A stretch of DNA of 64,000 nt, taken from the NCBI GenBank assembly GCA_030428945.1, contig JAUIEC010000010.1, positions 62,001 to 126,000 of the forward strand. Direction: 5' to 3'. The DNA comes from Phycisphaerae bacterium (lineage in GTDB: Bacteria > Planctomycetota > Phycisphaerae > UBA1845 > Fen-1342). The notes below the pieces were generated by a model. It was given only the letters and a program-made list of their open reading frames with translations. It was not told where the DNA came from and ran no database searches. The position numbers and the translations under genes are program-made. Within the stretch, counting starts at the first letter, position 1; each line of letters opens with the position of its first letter. Below, in pieces: positions 1 to 9,712 of this stretch.

Positions 1-68
1 ATGCGGCGGTGGCGGGCGGCCTGCTGGTTGATTGAATCGCGTTGCGGGGCGGGTTCGTCGGGGCACAT
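1..68 (-). CDS. Start of an unidentified gene running off the left edge
   Basis: An ATG at 68 opens a reading frame without stops to the window edge (22 complete codons, beginning MCPDEPAPQRDS). It sits two bases after the TAG of the 2073-aa gene on the same strand, and a GCGGA purine stretch lies at ribosome-binding distance. Such tight spacing fits an operon in which the large pseudokinase gene is followed by another gene. Too little is visible to identify a product, and in GC-rich DNA an open frame this short is weak evidence. Confidence 0.35.
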   Translation of the reverse strand, partial: MCPDEPAPQRDSINQQAARHRR

Positions 69-70
69 GG

Positions 71-3000
71 CTATTCCGCCAGCAGGACGGCAAGGCTGAG
101 GACCGGGTTCTCCTGCCAGGAACTTCCCTCCCAGCCGATGTTCCAGAAGCGACCCAGGTCGCTCAGCACCAGTTGGTTCGCCTGGTTGATCAGCGTCGAG
201 AGGTTCGGCGCGGTCGGCCGCCCGGGATCGAGCAGGCGCCCGACCATCCGGTTGCCGGCCGTCCGCTTGGCCTGGAAGCGGATCTTGAGGTCCTCTCCGC
301 CCGGGCCGGCCTGGTTGAAGGTCACGGTGGCCTGGCGGGCACTGGCCGGTCCGAACGCGAAGCTCGGCGTGCACCAGATACCGGCCCGGTTGTAGTTCCA
401 GTTGCGGGCCGAATCGAGTTCGCCGCGAACCAGGTCGTACAGGCGCGAGACCTGCTGGGGCGGCGTGCGCTGGCCGCCGAGATTGCTGACCGTGGCGCTG
501 CCGAACTCGACCTGCTCCCAGCGGACCAGCCAGAGCGGACCGTCCGGCGCGACCGCCACGCCGTAGGCGCCCCGCGTTCCGGCCTCGATGCGGTTGCCGA
601 TCGCCGGTCCCAGCAGCTTGGCCCCCAGTCCACCCGGACGGGCATAGTCGGCCCGCATGGCGCTGGCGGACGAATAGGCCCGCAGGGCCGAGGTCGGCAT
701 GACCTCCCAGACCTGGACGTCGCGAATCTCGCTGATGCGGTCACGCTGGCCGGCCTTGATCTGCCAACTGAGCGCGTAGACCGACTGCTGTCCGACGAAG
801 TACTCGACGAAGACATTCGGATACGGGTCGGTCGTGATGTCGTTGGCGACCGTCCGGCGGAAACGCTCGGTCGCATCCTGCAGCGTGATCTGGCGGGCGG
901 TCAGCTTGCCGCCGACGCGCTCCTGCTTCGCGCGGGCCACTTCCAGCAGCACGCCGGCCAGCGCGTCCTGCGAAACGCTCCCCTGGCTCGCAAGCTGCGC
1001 GAGTTGCGCGTCCAGACCCGCCGGTGGCTGCGGCACCGGGGCGGCCGCCATCCGGGTCGGGCTGGCCCAGGCCAGCGCGGCCGGGTCCCACTTCCACGTG
1101 TAGCGGTCACCGTTCTCAACCTCGAGGGCGAGTTGATCACCGGAAGTTTCCGGCGCGCCGCTTCCGATCGCGACGTTCTGCTGCCGCAACTGGTCCAGGG
1201 CGCTGTCGCGGGCGGCCGCCTGCCAGGCGGGACTGGATCCGAGGCTGGTCATCGCCGTGTCGAGCGACTGGCGCATCGCGCTTGTGACCGGCGCCCAGGC
1301 GACACCTCGCGGTGTCCAGCGGGCCGCAGCCGGGATGCTGATCGCGTTGCCGTCAATCGTGGCGTCGACCTGGACGCTGGCCGTGTAGGCGCCGGCGGCC
1401 GGGGGCTGCACCGTGATGTTGTCGAGTTCCGCCCGCGGCCAGACGCCGCCGCCGGTTCGCAGGTTCTGTGCGAGGGCATCGCGAAGCTGCGGCCACGACG
1501 CGGCGAGCTGATCGCCGGCCTGGCTGATCTCGGCGGCGATCTGCCCGGACAGCGCGGCGCGGGCGGCCGCGACGTCCAGGGTGTAGGTCAGCTCAGCCGG
1601 CACCCAGTCGGCCGTCAGGTTCAGCAGCACATCGTTGCCGGCCAGCAGGTCGAGCGTGACCTGTTCGTCGATCGGCTGGCTCTCGGGCCGAACCAGGCGC
1701 AGCCCCTCGGGCAGTTCAAGCTGCTGCTGCCATTGCGGGACGAGTGGCTGCCAGGCGCTGCCGCGGACCTGCTGGAGGTAGTCCTCCCAGCGCTGCCGAC
1801 TCGGATTGTCGGGCTGCAGGGTGCCGTTCTCGACGAAGCCGTTGACCAGGAAGCGGGCGTCCGGGTCCGGCGCGCCGGCCAGCGAGGTCGGAACGGCCAG
1901 GGCGACCCCGGCGGCGACCTGTTCGACTTCGGCCGCTGCCCAGTCCGGCCGCAGGCGGTCGTCATAGTCGGGATCGAGCTGCAGCCAGCGGGCCCCGTCG
2001 GCCGTCAGGTCCGCGAGAACCGCGACCTGGTCCTCGAAGTGTTTCGTGGCCCCGGCCGCGTCGGGCTGAAGCGTGTCCTCGGAGGTGATCCGCAGGTTCA
2101 GCGGCAGCAGTCGAACCTGCTGCCAGGTGGCGGTCAGCGTGGCCGCGTCGCCGCGGACGGCGGCTTCGATCTGCAATTCCGGCACGGCGGCGGCGACGGC
2201 CTGTCGGGTGGCATCGACCAGTTCGAACAGTGACGGTGGCGGTGGCGGCGGGAAGAGCCGTTCGGACCAGGCGTCGGTCAGTTGCAGGTCGGGCAGGTCG
2301 GCGGCGCTGCGGACCTGGGTCAGGCGTTCGACCCGGGCGTCGTCGGCGGCGGTGGCGATCAGGTCGGCGGGCAGGCCGGCGGGCGGGTCGAACGAGACGG
2401 TGTAGCCGGCGGGTGATCCCATCGCCGACGCGCGGGCGTCGTCGACCTGCTGCTGAAGCCGGGCGAGTGTCGTCCGCATCTGGCGCGGCAGGCGCAGCGT
2501 GGTCAGCCAGGCCGGATCGAACCGCAGGTTGTCGAGGTCGGCGTCCGAGACCGGGCCCAGGTCGATCGTGCGTTCGCTGGTGACCAGCGCGAGCCGGCCG
2601 GGGGACTGCTGGTCGGAGTCGAACGCGAAATGTGCTTCCGGGTCGTCGGCGTCGCGGCGCTGGGCGTAGGCCTGGTCGAGTCGGGCGGTGACGGCGGCGA
2701 TGCGATCGGCCAGGGTCGGCGGCGGCTGCGGTGTCGGGTCGGGCTCCCGCGGCGCCTGCCAGAGCCTGGTCAGCAGGTCGTCGGGCAGGGTCAGCAGGTC
2801 GAGGTCGGCGAGCGTGGCGGCCTGGCCGAGGGGTTCGCGGCGATTCCCGCCGCGGGCGACGAGGGTGGTCGGCAGGGTGTCTTCGGGTTCGAAGGTCAGG
2901 GTGTATTCGGGGCCGGTGCGACCCTGCTGGTCGGCGAATCGGGCAAGCTGGTCGAAGGCGCCGGCCAGGCGCTGGCGGGCGGCGTCGATCTGCTCGGTGT

Positions 3001-6000
3001 AGCGGACCACGCGCGGCGGGTCCGGAATCGGTTCGACCGGTTCCTGCGGCGTGGGGCGCGTCATGAAGTAGCCGATGGCGGCGATGACGATCAGCCCGAT
3101 CGCGCCGCCGCCGGCATAGAGCGCCCACGGGGTCGCCTGCGGTTCGGGCAGTTCGGCGAAGGCGGTCAGCAGTTCGCCCCCGCGGGTCTTCTGGGCCTTG
3201 GTGGCCATCGGGTCGGCCTGCAATGCGGCCACGCGTGTTTCGAAATCGCGGGCGCGTTTGCCGCGGCGCTGCATTTCGTCGTCGAGCTGGTCGAAGGCGG
3301 CGTCGATCTCGGCCCGGCGGTCGACGATGCGCTGCTTGGTTTCGCCGAGCAGTGCGTCGAGTTGCGGGCGGAGTGCGGCGGGGAGCTGTTCATCCTCGGC
3401 CAGGGCCATGCCGGTGCGGTGCGCCTTCGGGACGTCGCCGGCGGCGAGGAGTTGGCGGGCCTGCTCGATCTTCGGGACCCAGCTTTCGAGTCGTTTGAGC
3501 TGCTGGTCGAGTTCGCGCCAGCGGGCGGCGGGCGTTTCGTCGAGGGCTTCGGGGTCAAGCTGGTCGAGGCGCTGGCGGGCGGTTTCGACCTGGGCCTGGC
3601 GGGCGAGTTCGTCGATGGCTTCGAGTTCTTCGGCGGCGCGGTCCTGCATTGCGCGATGGCGCGCGGCGGTGATGCCGGCGACCTGTTCGCGGGCGGCGTC
3701 GATGCGGATGCGGGCCCACTCGGGCGGGTCGTCCGGCAGGGCGGCGAGAGCGGCATCGATCCGCCGCAGGTCGGGGTCGCCCTGCAGGGCCCGCTCGATT
3801 TCCTCGAGGGCGGTCTGGATCGGGCGCTGCCGTTCGAGTTCGACCCGCAACGGATCGATCTTCCGCTGCAGGCTCGCGTCGAGGAACGGGGAGCCGCCGA
3901 TCTCGACCAGCGCCTGGCCGACCGCATCAAGCTGGCCGGCGGCCAGTTGCGGCGGAAGCTCGTCGAGTTGCCCGCGGAGGTGTTCGCGCTGCGCTTCGGC
4001 GTGCTGCTGGCCGGCCTGTTCGATCTCGGCCCGGGCGGCGTCGACCTGGCTGGTGACGGCCTCGGGCAGGTCGTCGAGCGTCAGCGTGTCGAGGATCGTC
4101 AGGCCCTGCGAAAACGCTTCGGCGGCGGCGTGGTCGCGGGCGTTCTGGACCTGCTCGACGACCTCGTCGCAGGTGTCGCACAGTCGCAGCAGGTGCTCGC
4201 CGGCCTGGCGGTCGCTGTCGGGCAGGGCGGGTTCGCGCAGCACGTCGTCGCGGACGATCTGCCGGCAGCGTTCGAGTTCGCCGACCGCGTAGGCTTCGGT
4301 CGCGGCGACGAGTTGTGCCTCGGCGGCCTCGATCCGCTCGCGATGCAGTTTGTCGAGTTCGGCCCGGGCGGTTTCGCGCCGCGTGCGGCACTCGTCCCGA
4401 AGAAGCTGCGGAAGGGACTCGTCCTCGACCAGCGGAAGCAGGCTGTTGACCACCAGCGCGAGGTCGCCGTCACGCTCGGCCTGCGAGACCGCGTCGCGGG
4501 TCGCCAGCGCCGCCTGCAACGGCTTGAGCCGATCCGAAAGGTCGGCCCGGATGCCGGAAACCTCGCGATCCTCGACCGTCTCGGGAACGCGGGCGAGCGC
4601 TTCGGCCACGGCGTCCGCGTCGGCTCGCTCCCAGGCGGACCGCGCGTCGTCGAGGGCCGCGACATACTCGGCCCGGGCGGCCTGCAGGCGGGTGAAGTCG
4701 TCCAGGAGCAGGCGGGCCTGCTCCGCCAGCGCCGGCGGGACCGCTGACTCTTCCAGCAGGGCTTCCAGCCGCTGGCGCCCGGCCTGGTAGCGGCCTTCGC
4801 GTCCGTCCTCGGCCGCGGCGTTGAGGGCTTCGAGCTGCTGCTCGGTCCGCTGTTCGACCAGTTCGACTTCGGTCAGCAGTTCGCGGGCCTGGGCCGCCCG
4901 GCCGGGGGGCGTTCCGGGGTCCTGCAGGACGCCGTCGAGCAGTTGGCGCGCTTCGGCCAGGCGGTCCTCGTCGAGGCATTCGCGGGCGCTCTTCAGGTAG
5001 GCCTCGGCCAGCGCGTCGGCCCCGGACTTCATGAACTCTTCGTGTTCGGTGCAGTTCTTCAGCAGGTCTTCGGCCGCGGCTCGCTGGGCGTCGTCGGCGC
5101 CATCGTCGGCCAGGATCTGTTCGGCGAGTTCGCGCGTGCGGACCAGGTCCAGATCGTCGAGCGCGGTGTTGGCTTCGTCGAGCAGGTGTTCGCGCTGGCG
5201 GGCGCGGGCGATCTCGTCCTTGCGGGCGGTGACCTGTCCGACCCAGGCCGAAAACGGCTCGGCCGCGAGATCGGGAAGCGGGCAGTCCTTGTCGAGCGAT
5301 TCGATCGCCTGCAGGAAGCCGCTGACATCGCCGTCGATCAGCGCGGCTTCGCCGGTCCCGACGGTCTCGAGCCACGGACGCCAGGCCGGCGGGATCACGG
5401 GGGCGAACTGTTTTTCGATTTCGGCCGGGTTGGCGAAGCGTTGCCCGGAATCGCTGGCGAGCATGGTGCGGACCATGCGGGCCCACTCGATGATCGGGGC
5501 GTCGTCCGAGCCGGAGAGTTCCTGGTCGAAGCGCTCGAAGGCGTCGGTCCAGTCGCCGCGCTCGTCGCGAATCTCGTAGGGTTCCAGGTGGAAGTAGAAC
5601 ATCATCGTCGGGTCGGACAGCGCCGCTCCGTACGGATGCGTCCCGGTCGCCAGCAGGAACAGCAGGGTCGCGAGGGCGAACTGATCGCTCTTGGGATTCA
5701 GACGCAGCTTGCCTTCGAGCAGTTCGTGGGCGAAGTACGGCGTGATCCAGCCGTAGTCGCGGGCCGCGTCCTCGCCCAGCAGGGCCCACGTCCCCGAGCG
5801 GGTCGGGTCGCCGGCCGCGACGGTCGCGTCGCAGTGGATCTGGCGGCGGTGATCGATTCCGCAGACGGTCTCGAACGCCGGCGCGATGCCGAAGTCGCCG
5901 AGCTTGATGCGCCCGGCCTCGTCACGGTACAGGGCGCCGCTCTGGATGCCGCCATGCGGCGCGCCGGCCGCGGCGGCGTGCTTCAGCGCGTCCAGCGTCG

Positions 6001-6292
6001 CCAGCGAGAGCCACCAGAGCGTGCGGATGTCCGGGCGTTCGTCGCTTTCCTCGAGTTGCGTGGGGTCGAGCGGGGCGGCCGGTTCATGCGGGATCAGCAG
6101 CAGGTCGCCCTCGACGAACGGTTCGTCGGTCAGGCGCAGGACGCCGAAGGACTTCTCGGCCAGTTCCTCCTGCTGCCGGGCGGCGGCGGTCAGCTTGGCG
6201 ATCAGTCGCTGGCGCGCCTCCTCGTCGAGCGCGTCCGGAAGGCGGATAGCGCGCTGGTTCGCGAGGACGGACTGGAACGGCTGGAAGGCCAA
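71..6292 (-). CDS. Giant membrane-anchored protein with N-terminal pseudokinase-like domain (2073 aa)
   Basis: Residues about 1-330 resemble the C-lobe of a Hanks-type Ser/Thr kinase. DFG is kept at 133-135, an AHELLEGK stretch stands where APE is expected, and SDQFALATLLF followed by GTHPYG resembles subdomain IX. The catalytic HRD is replaced by HGG at 113-115 and no glycine-rich loop or clear ATP lysine is visible, so catalysis is doubtful. Residues about 330-1050 are charged helical repeats rich in E, R, A and L. One transmembrane helix lies near 1053-1076 (IGLIVIAAIGYFMT), leaving a proline-rich extracytoplasmic part of about 1000 residues. The layout suggests a cytoplasmic scaffold coupled to an envelope domain. 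The start is TTG, with GGAG five bases upstream. Partner and function are unknown. Confidence 0.8.
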   Translation of the reverse strand: MAFQPFQSVLANQRAIRLPDALDEEARQRLIAKLTAAARQQEELAEKSFGVLRLTDEPFVEGDLLLIPHEPAAPLDPTQLEESDERPDIRTLWWLSLATLDALKHAAAAGAPHGGIQSGALYRDEAGRIKLGDFGIAPAFETVCGIDHRRQIHCDATVAAGDPTRSGTWALLGEDAARDYGWITPYFAHELLEGKLRLNPKSDQFALATLLFLLATGTHPYGAALSDPTMMFYFHLEPYEIRDERGDWTDAFERFDQELSGSDDAPIIEWARMVRTMLASDSGQRFANPAEIEKQFAPVIPPAWRPWLETVGTGEAALIDGDVSGFLQAIESLDKDCPLPDLAAEPFSAWVGQVTARKDEIARARQREHLLDEANTALDDLDLVRTRELAEQILADDGADDAQRAAAEDLLKNCTEHEEFMKSGADALAEAYLKSARECLDEDRLAEARQLLDGVLQDPGTPPGRAAQARELLTEVELVEQRTEQQLEALNAAAEDGREGRYQAGRQRLEALLEESAVPPALAEQARLLLDDFTRLQAARAEYVAALDDARSAWERADADAVAEALARVPETVEDREVSGIRADLSDRLKPLQAALATRDAVSQAERDGDLALVVNSLLPLVEDESLPQLLRDECRTRRETARAELDKLHRERIEAAEAQLVAATEAYAVGELERCRQIVRDDVLREPALPDSDRQAGEHLLRLCDTCDEVVEQVQNARDHAAAEAFSQGLTILDTLTLDDLPEAVTSQVDAARAEIEQAGQQHAEAQREHLRGQLDELPPQLAAGQLDAVGQALVEIGGSPFLDASLQRKIDPLRVELERQRPIQTALEEIERALQGDPDLRRIDAALAALPDDPPEWARIRIDAAREQVAGITAARHRAMQDRAAEELEAIDELARQAQVETARQRLDQLDPEALDETPAARWRELDQQLKRLESWVPKIEQARQLLAAGDVPKAHRTGMALAEDEQLPAALRPQLDALLGETKQRIVDRRAEIDAAFDQLDDEMQRRGKRARDFETRVAALQADPMATKAQKTRGGELLTAFAELPEPQATPWALYAGGGAIGLIVIAAIGYFMTRPTPQEPVEPIPDPPRVVRYTEQIDAARQRLAGAFDQLARFADQQGRTGPEYTLTFEPEDTLPTTLVARGGNRREPLGQAATLADLDLLTLPDDLLTRLWQAPREPDPTPQPPPTLADRIAAVTARLDQAYAQRRDADDPEAHFAFDSDQQSPGRLALVTSERTIDLGPVSDADLDNLRFDPAWLTTLRLPRQMRTTLARLQQQVDDARASAMGSPAGYTVSFDPPAGLPADLIATAADDARVERLTQVRSAADLPDLQLTDAWSERLFPPPPPPSLFELVDATRQAVAAAVPELQIEAAVRGDAATLTATWQQVRLLPLNLRITSEDTLQPDAAGATKHFEDQVAVLADLTADGARWLQLDPDYDDRLRPDWAAAEVEQVAAGVALAVPTSLAGAPDPDARFLVNGFVENGTLQPDNPSRQRWEDYLQQVRGSAWQPLVPQWQQQLELPEGLRLVRPESQPIDEQVTLDLLAGNDVLLNLTADWVPAELTYTLDVAAARAALSGQIAAEISQAGDQLAASWPQLRDALAQNLRTGGGVWPRAELDNITVQPPAAGAYTASVQVDATIDGNAISIPAAARWTPRGVAWAPVTSAMRQSLDTAMTSLGSSPAWQAAARDSALDQLRQQNVAIGSGAPETSGDQLALEVENGDRYTWKWDPAALAWASPTRMAAAPVPQPPAGLDAQLAQLASQGSVSQDALAGVLLEVARAKQERVGGKLTARQITLQDATERFRRTVANDITTDPYPNVFVEYFVGQQSVYALSWQIKAGQRDRISEIRDVQVWEVMPTSALRAYSSASAMRADYARPGGLGAKLLGPAIGNRIEAGTRGAYGVAVAPDGPLWLVRWEQVEFGSATVSNLGGQRTPPQQVSRLYDLVRGELDSARNWNYNRAGIWCTPSFAFGPASARQATVTFNQAGPGGEDLKIRFQAKRTAGNRMVGRLLDPGRPTAPNLSTLINQANQLVLSDLGRFWNIGWEGSSWQENPVLSLAVLLAE

Positions 6293-6356
6293 GGCAACTC
6301 CGCGCGTGGACCGGGTCGAGAGCTGCCCCCCCGCTCCCGGTCAATCGTAACTCATG

Positions 6357-7550
6357 CTACGGATTAGAACTTGCCGCCGCCGTTTCGGCCAGTGCCCCGG
6401 ATGGTGGCCGGTTGGTCAGCAGTTCCAGAATCAGCAGCGGAACGAGACCCCAGAATGCCATCGGCGAGATGCCGGTCGAGATGAACTCCACCCCCGCCAG
6501 AAGCGGCAGCAGCAGGATGTTGGCCGTGGCCGTAACCGGTTCATGGCGGCCCAGTCGGCGGAGGCTCAGCAGCAGCGGGCCGAAGGCGAACGCACCGGTC
6601 CTGGCGAGGGCGGCCTGGGTGACGTCTCCATCGGGCTCCTGGGGCAGGATCCAGGTGATCAGATCGGGTGCCAGCCACCGGACGACGCCGATTGCGACGG
6701 CCCCCGACAGCAACCAGGCGGCCGCGGCGGAGGCGTGGTGCCGCCCGCTCCAGCCGTCCCGGAACAGCAGCAGGGCCAGTCCGAGGGCTGCCAGCAGGGT
6801 GAACGGTCCGCTCCAGCCCAGATCCGGCACCGACGGCAGCAGCGGCACGGCGATGGCGGCCAGCAGCGCAGCACCTGCGCGGGACCACGGAATCAGCCGT
6901 CCGGCCGTCGTCCATGGCACGCCGTCGTGCAGTTGCTGGTGCCAGAAGTTCGCCATCCAGAGCAGGAACGCCGCGCCGAGGACGAGCCCGAACGCGCCCG
7001 GCCATCCGCCGGCCCGGAACAGCAGGGCGATGCCCAGCGCGATGATCCACATTCCGATCCCGCCGGTCCAGGTGCGGGCGGCCACGTGCCCGGCCGTGCA
7101 GGCGGCGATCCCGGCCAGCAGCGCGGCGACGCTGGCGATCCAGGACGCGGTTGCGCCGAGGCAGAACCAGGCGGCCGCGAGTGCCAGCAGGGTGGCGATG
7201 CTGGTCAGCAGGCTGGGCGGGCGGGGTTCCTCGAGCAGGCGGTGCGGTTCGGTCAGCCAGACCCGGCGGCAGTGCAGCCAGCCCTGCAGCGACAGCCAGA
7301 TGCTCAGCAGCAGGGCGGCGGCGGCCAGGGTGATCGCCAGCGGTCCGCTGCCCTCTCCGGGGACCAGGGACACCGACCCGGCCACGTAGGTGATCGACAG
7401 CAGCAGCACCAGGGCGGGCAGTCCGGTTCCGAGTCGCAGCACCGCGCGCAGGACGATCAGCACCACCAGCAGGACGCCGAGGGCGAGCAGGTGGTAGGGC
7501 GAGATTGCGAACACTGTTTCGGCCGCAAGGGGCGTCACGATTGGTACCAT
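6357..7550 (-). CDS. Multipass integral membrane protein, unknown function
   Basis: The protein has 397 residues, almost all in hydrophobic helices, with about ten to twelve membrane segments separated by short arginine-rich loops. No transporter or enzyme signature was recognised. It lies upstream of the 2073-aa pseudokinase gene on the same strand (64-base gap), so the two may be cotranscribed. The first ATG is at 7550. A TTG at 7574 would add eight residues, but neither start has a convincing ribosome-binding site. It is divergent from the J-domain gene at 7605, so the roughly 55 bases between them should hold both translation starts. Confidence 0.75.
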   Translation of the reverse strand: MVPIVTPLAAETVFAISPYHLLALGVLLVVLIVLRAVLRLGTGLPALVLLLSITYVAGSVSLVPGEGSGPLAITLAAAALLLSIWLSLQGWLHCRRVWLTEPHRLLEEPRPPSLLTSIATLLALAAAWFCLGATASWIASVAALLAGIAACTAGHVAARTWTGGIGMWIIALGIALLFRAGGWPGAFGLVLGAAFLLWMANFWHQQLHDGVPWTTAGRLIPWSRAGAALLAAIAVPLLPSVPDLGWSGPFTLLAALGLALLLFRDGWSGRHHASAAAAWLLSGAVAIGVVRWLAPDLITWILPQEPDGDVTQAALARTGAFAFGPLLLSLRRLGRHEPVTATANILLLPLLAGVEFISTGISPMAFWGLVPLLILELLTNRPPSGALAETAAASSNP

Positions 7551-7604
7551 TCGAGGGTCGAGGTTCCGGGCCAACTGCGGGGCGGATGATAATCGGGAAT
7601 CGGG

Positions 7605-8183
7605 ATGCCTGCCGAATCGAATTCAGCCGCTGAACAGGCCCGCCGGGCGGACGAGGCCTTTCGCCGTTTCCTGCAGCGGTGCTGGCAGCACGATGTCGCG
7701 CCGCTGCTGCGGGACCGGCAGGCCGAGACGCGGCGGAAGACGGCCCGCTCGGGTGGCCGCTGGGCGGCGCTGACGGGCCTGGCGGTGGACAGCCTGCTGC
7801 ACCTGAAGGGTCGCCCGTTCAGTCGTGCCCTGGCGGTGCTGGGGAGCAGCGCCGGGGCGCTGCTGCCGGACCTGTGGGACTGGTCGTGGCTGCGGGCGGC
7901 GTCGGTCGAGGCGCGCGACTTCACCGAGCAGCAGGTGGTCGCGGCGGCCGGCCGACTGGCGGACGACGAGGCGCTCGGGCTGTTCGGCCTGTCGGGGGAT
8001 GCCACCGAGGATGACCTGCGGGCGGCCTGGCGTCGGATCGCGCTTCGCTGGCACCCGGACAAGGCGCCGGACGAGGCCGGGCGCATCGAGTATCATCTGC
8101 GGTTTGTTGCCTACCAGAACGCCCACGCGCGGCTCTGCGAGGCGTTTGAGACGCAGCGCCTGCCGCGGCGCCCGGGTTCCTGA
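7605..8183 (+). CDS. Protein with C-terminal J domain (DnaJ-like)
   Basis: This 192-aa protein ends in a J domain (about residues 120-185). The segment LFGLSGDATEDDLRAAWRR precedes the diagnostic HPD tripeptide in RWHPDKAP. The J domain is known to stimulate ATP hydrolysis by DnaK-type chaperones. Here it is C-terminal and the G/F, zinc-finger and substrate domains of DnaJ are missing, so this is a class III type co-chaperone. The first 115 residues (arginine-rich helices plus a possible membrane-associated stretch near ALAVLGSSAGALLPDLW) are not recognised. It is followed 16 bases later by a MoxR ATPase, suggesting cotranscription and possibly a joint role in complex assembly. Confidence 0.75.
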   Translation: MPAESNSAAEQARRADEAFRRFLQRCWQHDVAPLLRDRQAETRRKTARSGGRWAALTGLAVDSLLHLKGRPFSRALAVLGSSAGALLPDLWDWSWLRAASVEARDFTEQQVVAAAGRLADDEALGLFGLSGDATEDDLRAAWRRIALRWHPDKAPDEAGRIEYHLRFVAYQNAHARLCEAFETQRLPRRPGS

Positions 8184-8199
8184 GACGAGCAAACGCACG

Positions 8200-9243
<1,044 letters not shown>

Positions 9244-9255
<12 letters not shown>

Positions 9256-9616
9256 GGAGCCAGTAGAGGGAGCCAGGGAGCGAGGGAGCCAGGGAAGGGA
9301 ACAGGGAATCGGGGGCTGGGCACAGGCGAGGACGCGCGGGGCGCGGTGGTTGTCCGTCACCGTCCGGCCGCGCTGGTGGCCGGGCAACGTAGTCAACCTG
9401 GAAACGCCTGAGACTCACGCAGTCCCCCACCCTTCGCTCGCTGCGCTCACTAAGGATGGGGCACCCAACCTGCACCCCCGCTCCCATGCACCCCCGCTCC
9501 CTGGCTCCCTCGCTCCCATGCTCTCTCGCTCCCTCGCTCCCTGGCTCCCTCGTTCCCTCGCTCCCTCAACGCGCTCCCTTCGCGCGGCTTGCTCCCTCGC
9601 TCCCTCTGTCCCTATC
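9244..9616. repeat. Stop-codon-linked repeat module after moxR: GGGAGCSA octamers, inverted
   Basis: The left arm (about 9244-9318) is made of GGGAGCCA/GGGAGCGA octamers merging into GGGAACA-like units; the last moxR codons and its TAG lie inside it. The right arm (about 9480-9616) carries the reverse complement (TGGCTCCC/TCGCTCCC). The two arms could pair into a long stem on either strand. Between them, 9419-9466 holds an inverted copy of the dispersed element containing GAGCGCAGCGAGCG. This accounts for most of the gap between moxR and the next gene; no coding potential is credible here. Confidence 0.85.
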
Positions 9617-9712
9617 ATGCGGCTGCGCGGTCGCTTCCGTTTTGTCGGCTGAAGCGCAGTGGTTGAATCCTGTCGCGCGGGCCGGGAAGTAACGCCCGCA
9701 GGAGCCGAGTGC

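Noticed and set aside
32-2233. 733-aa plus-strand open frame opposite the giant gene (and similar ones at 2630-4747, 42000-44624, 46915-49479, 51180-53411, 58316-60370)
   Set aside because: These are antisense shadows in GC-rich DNA: compositions are arginine-, glycine- and valine-heavy without motifs, while the opposite strand encodes recognisable proteins.
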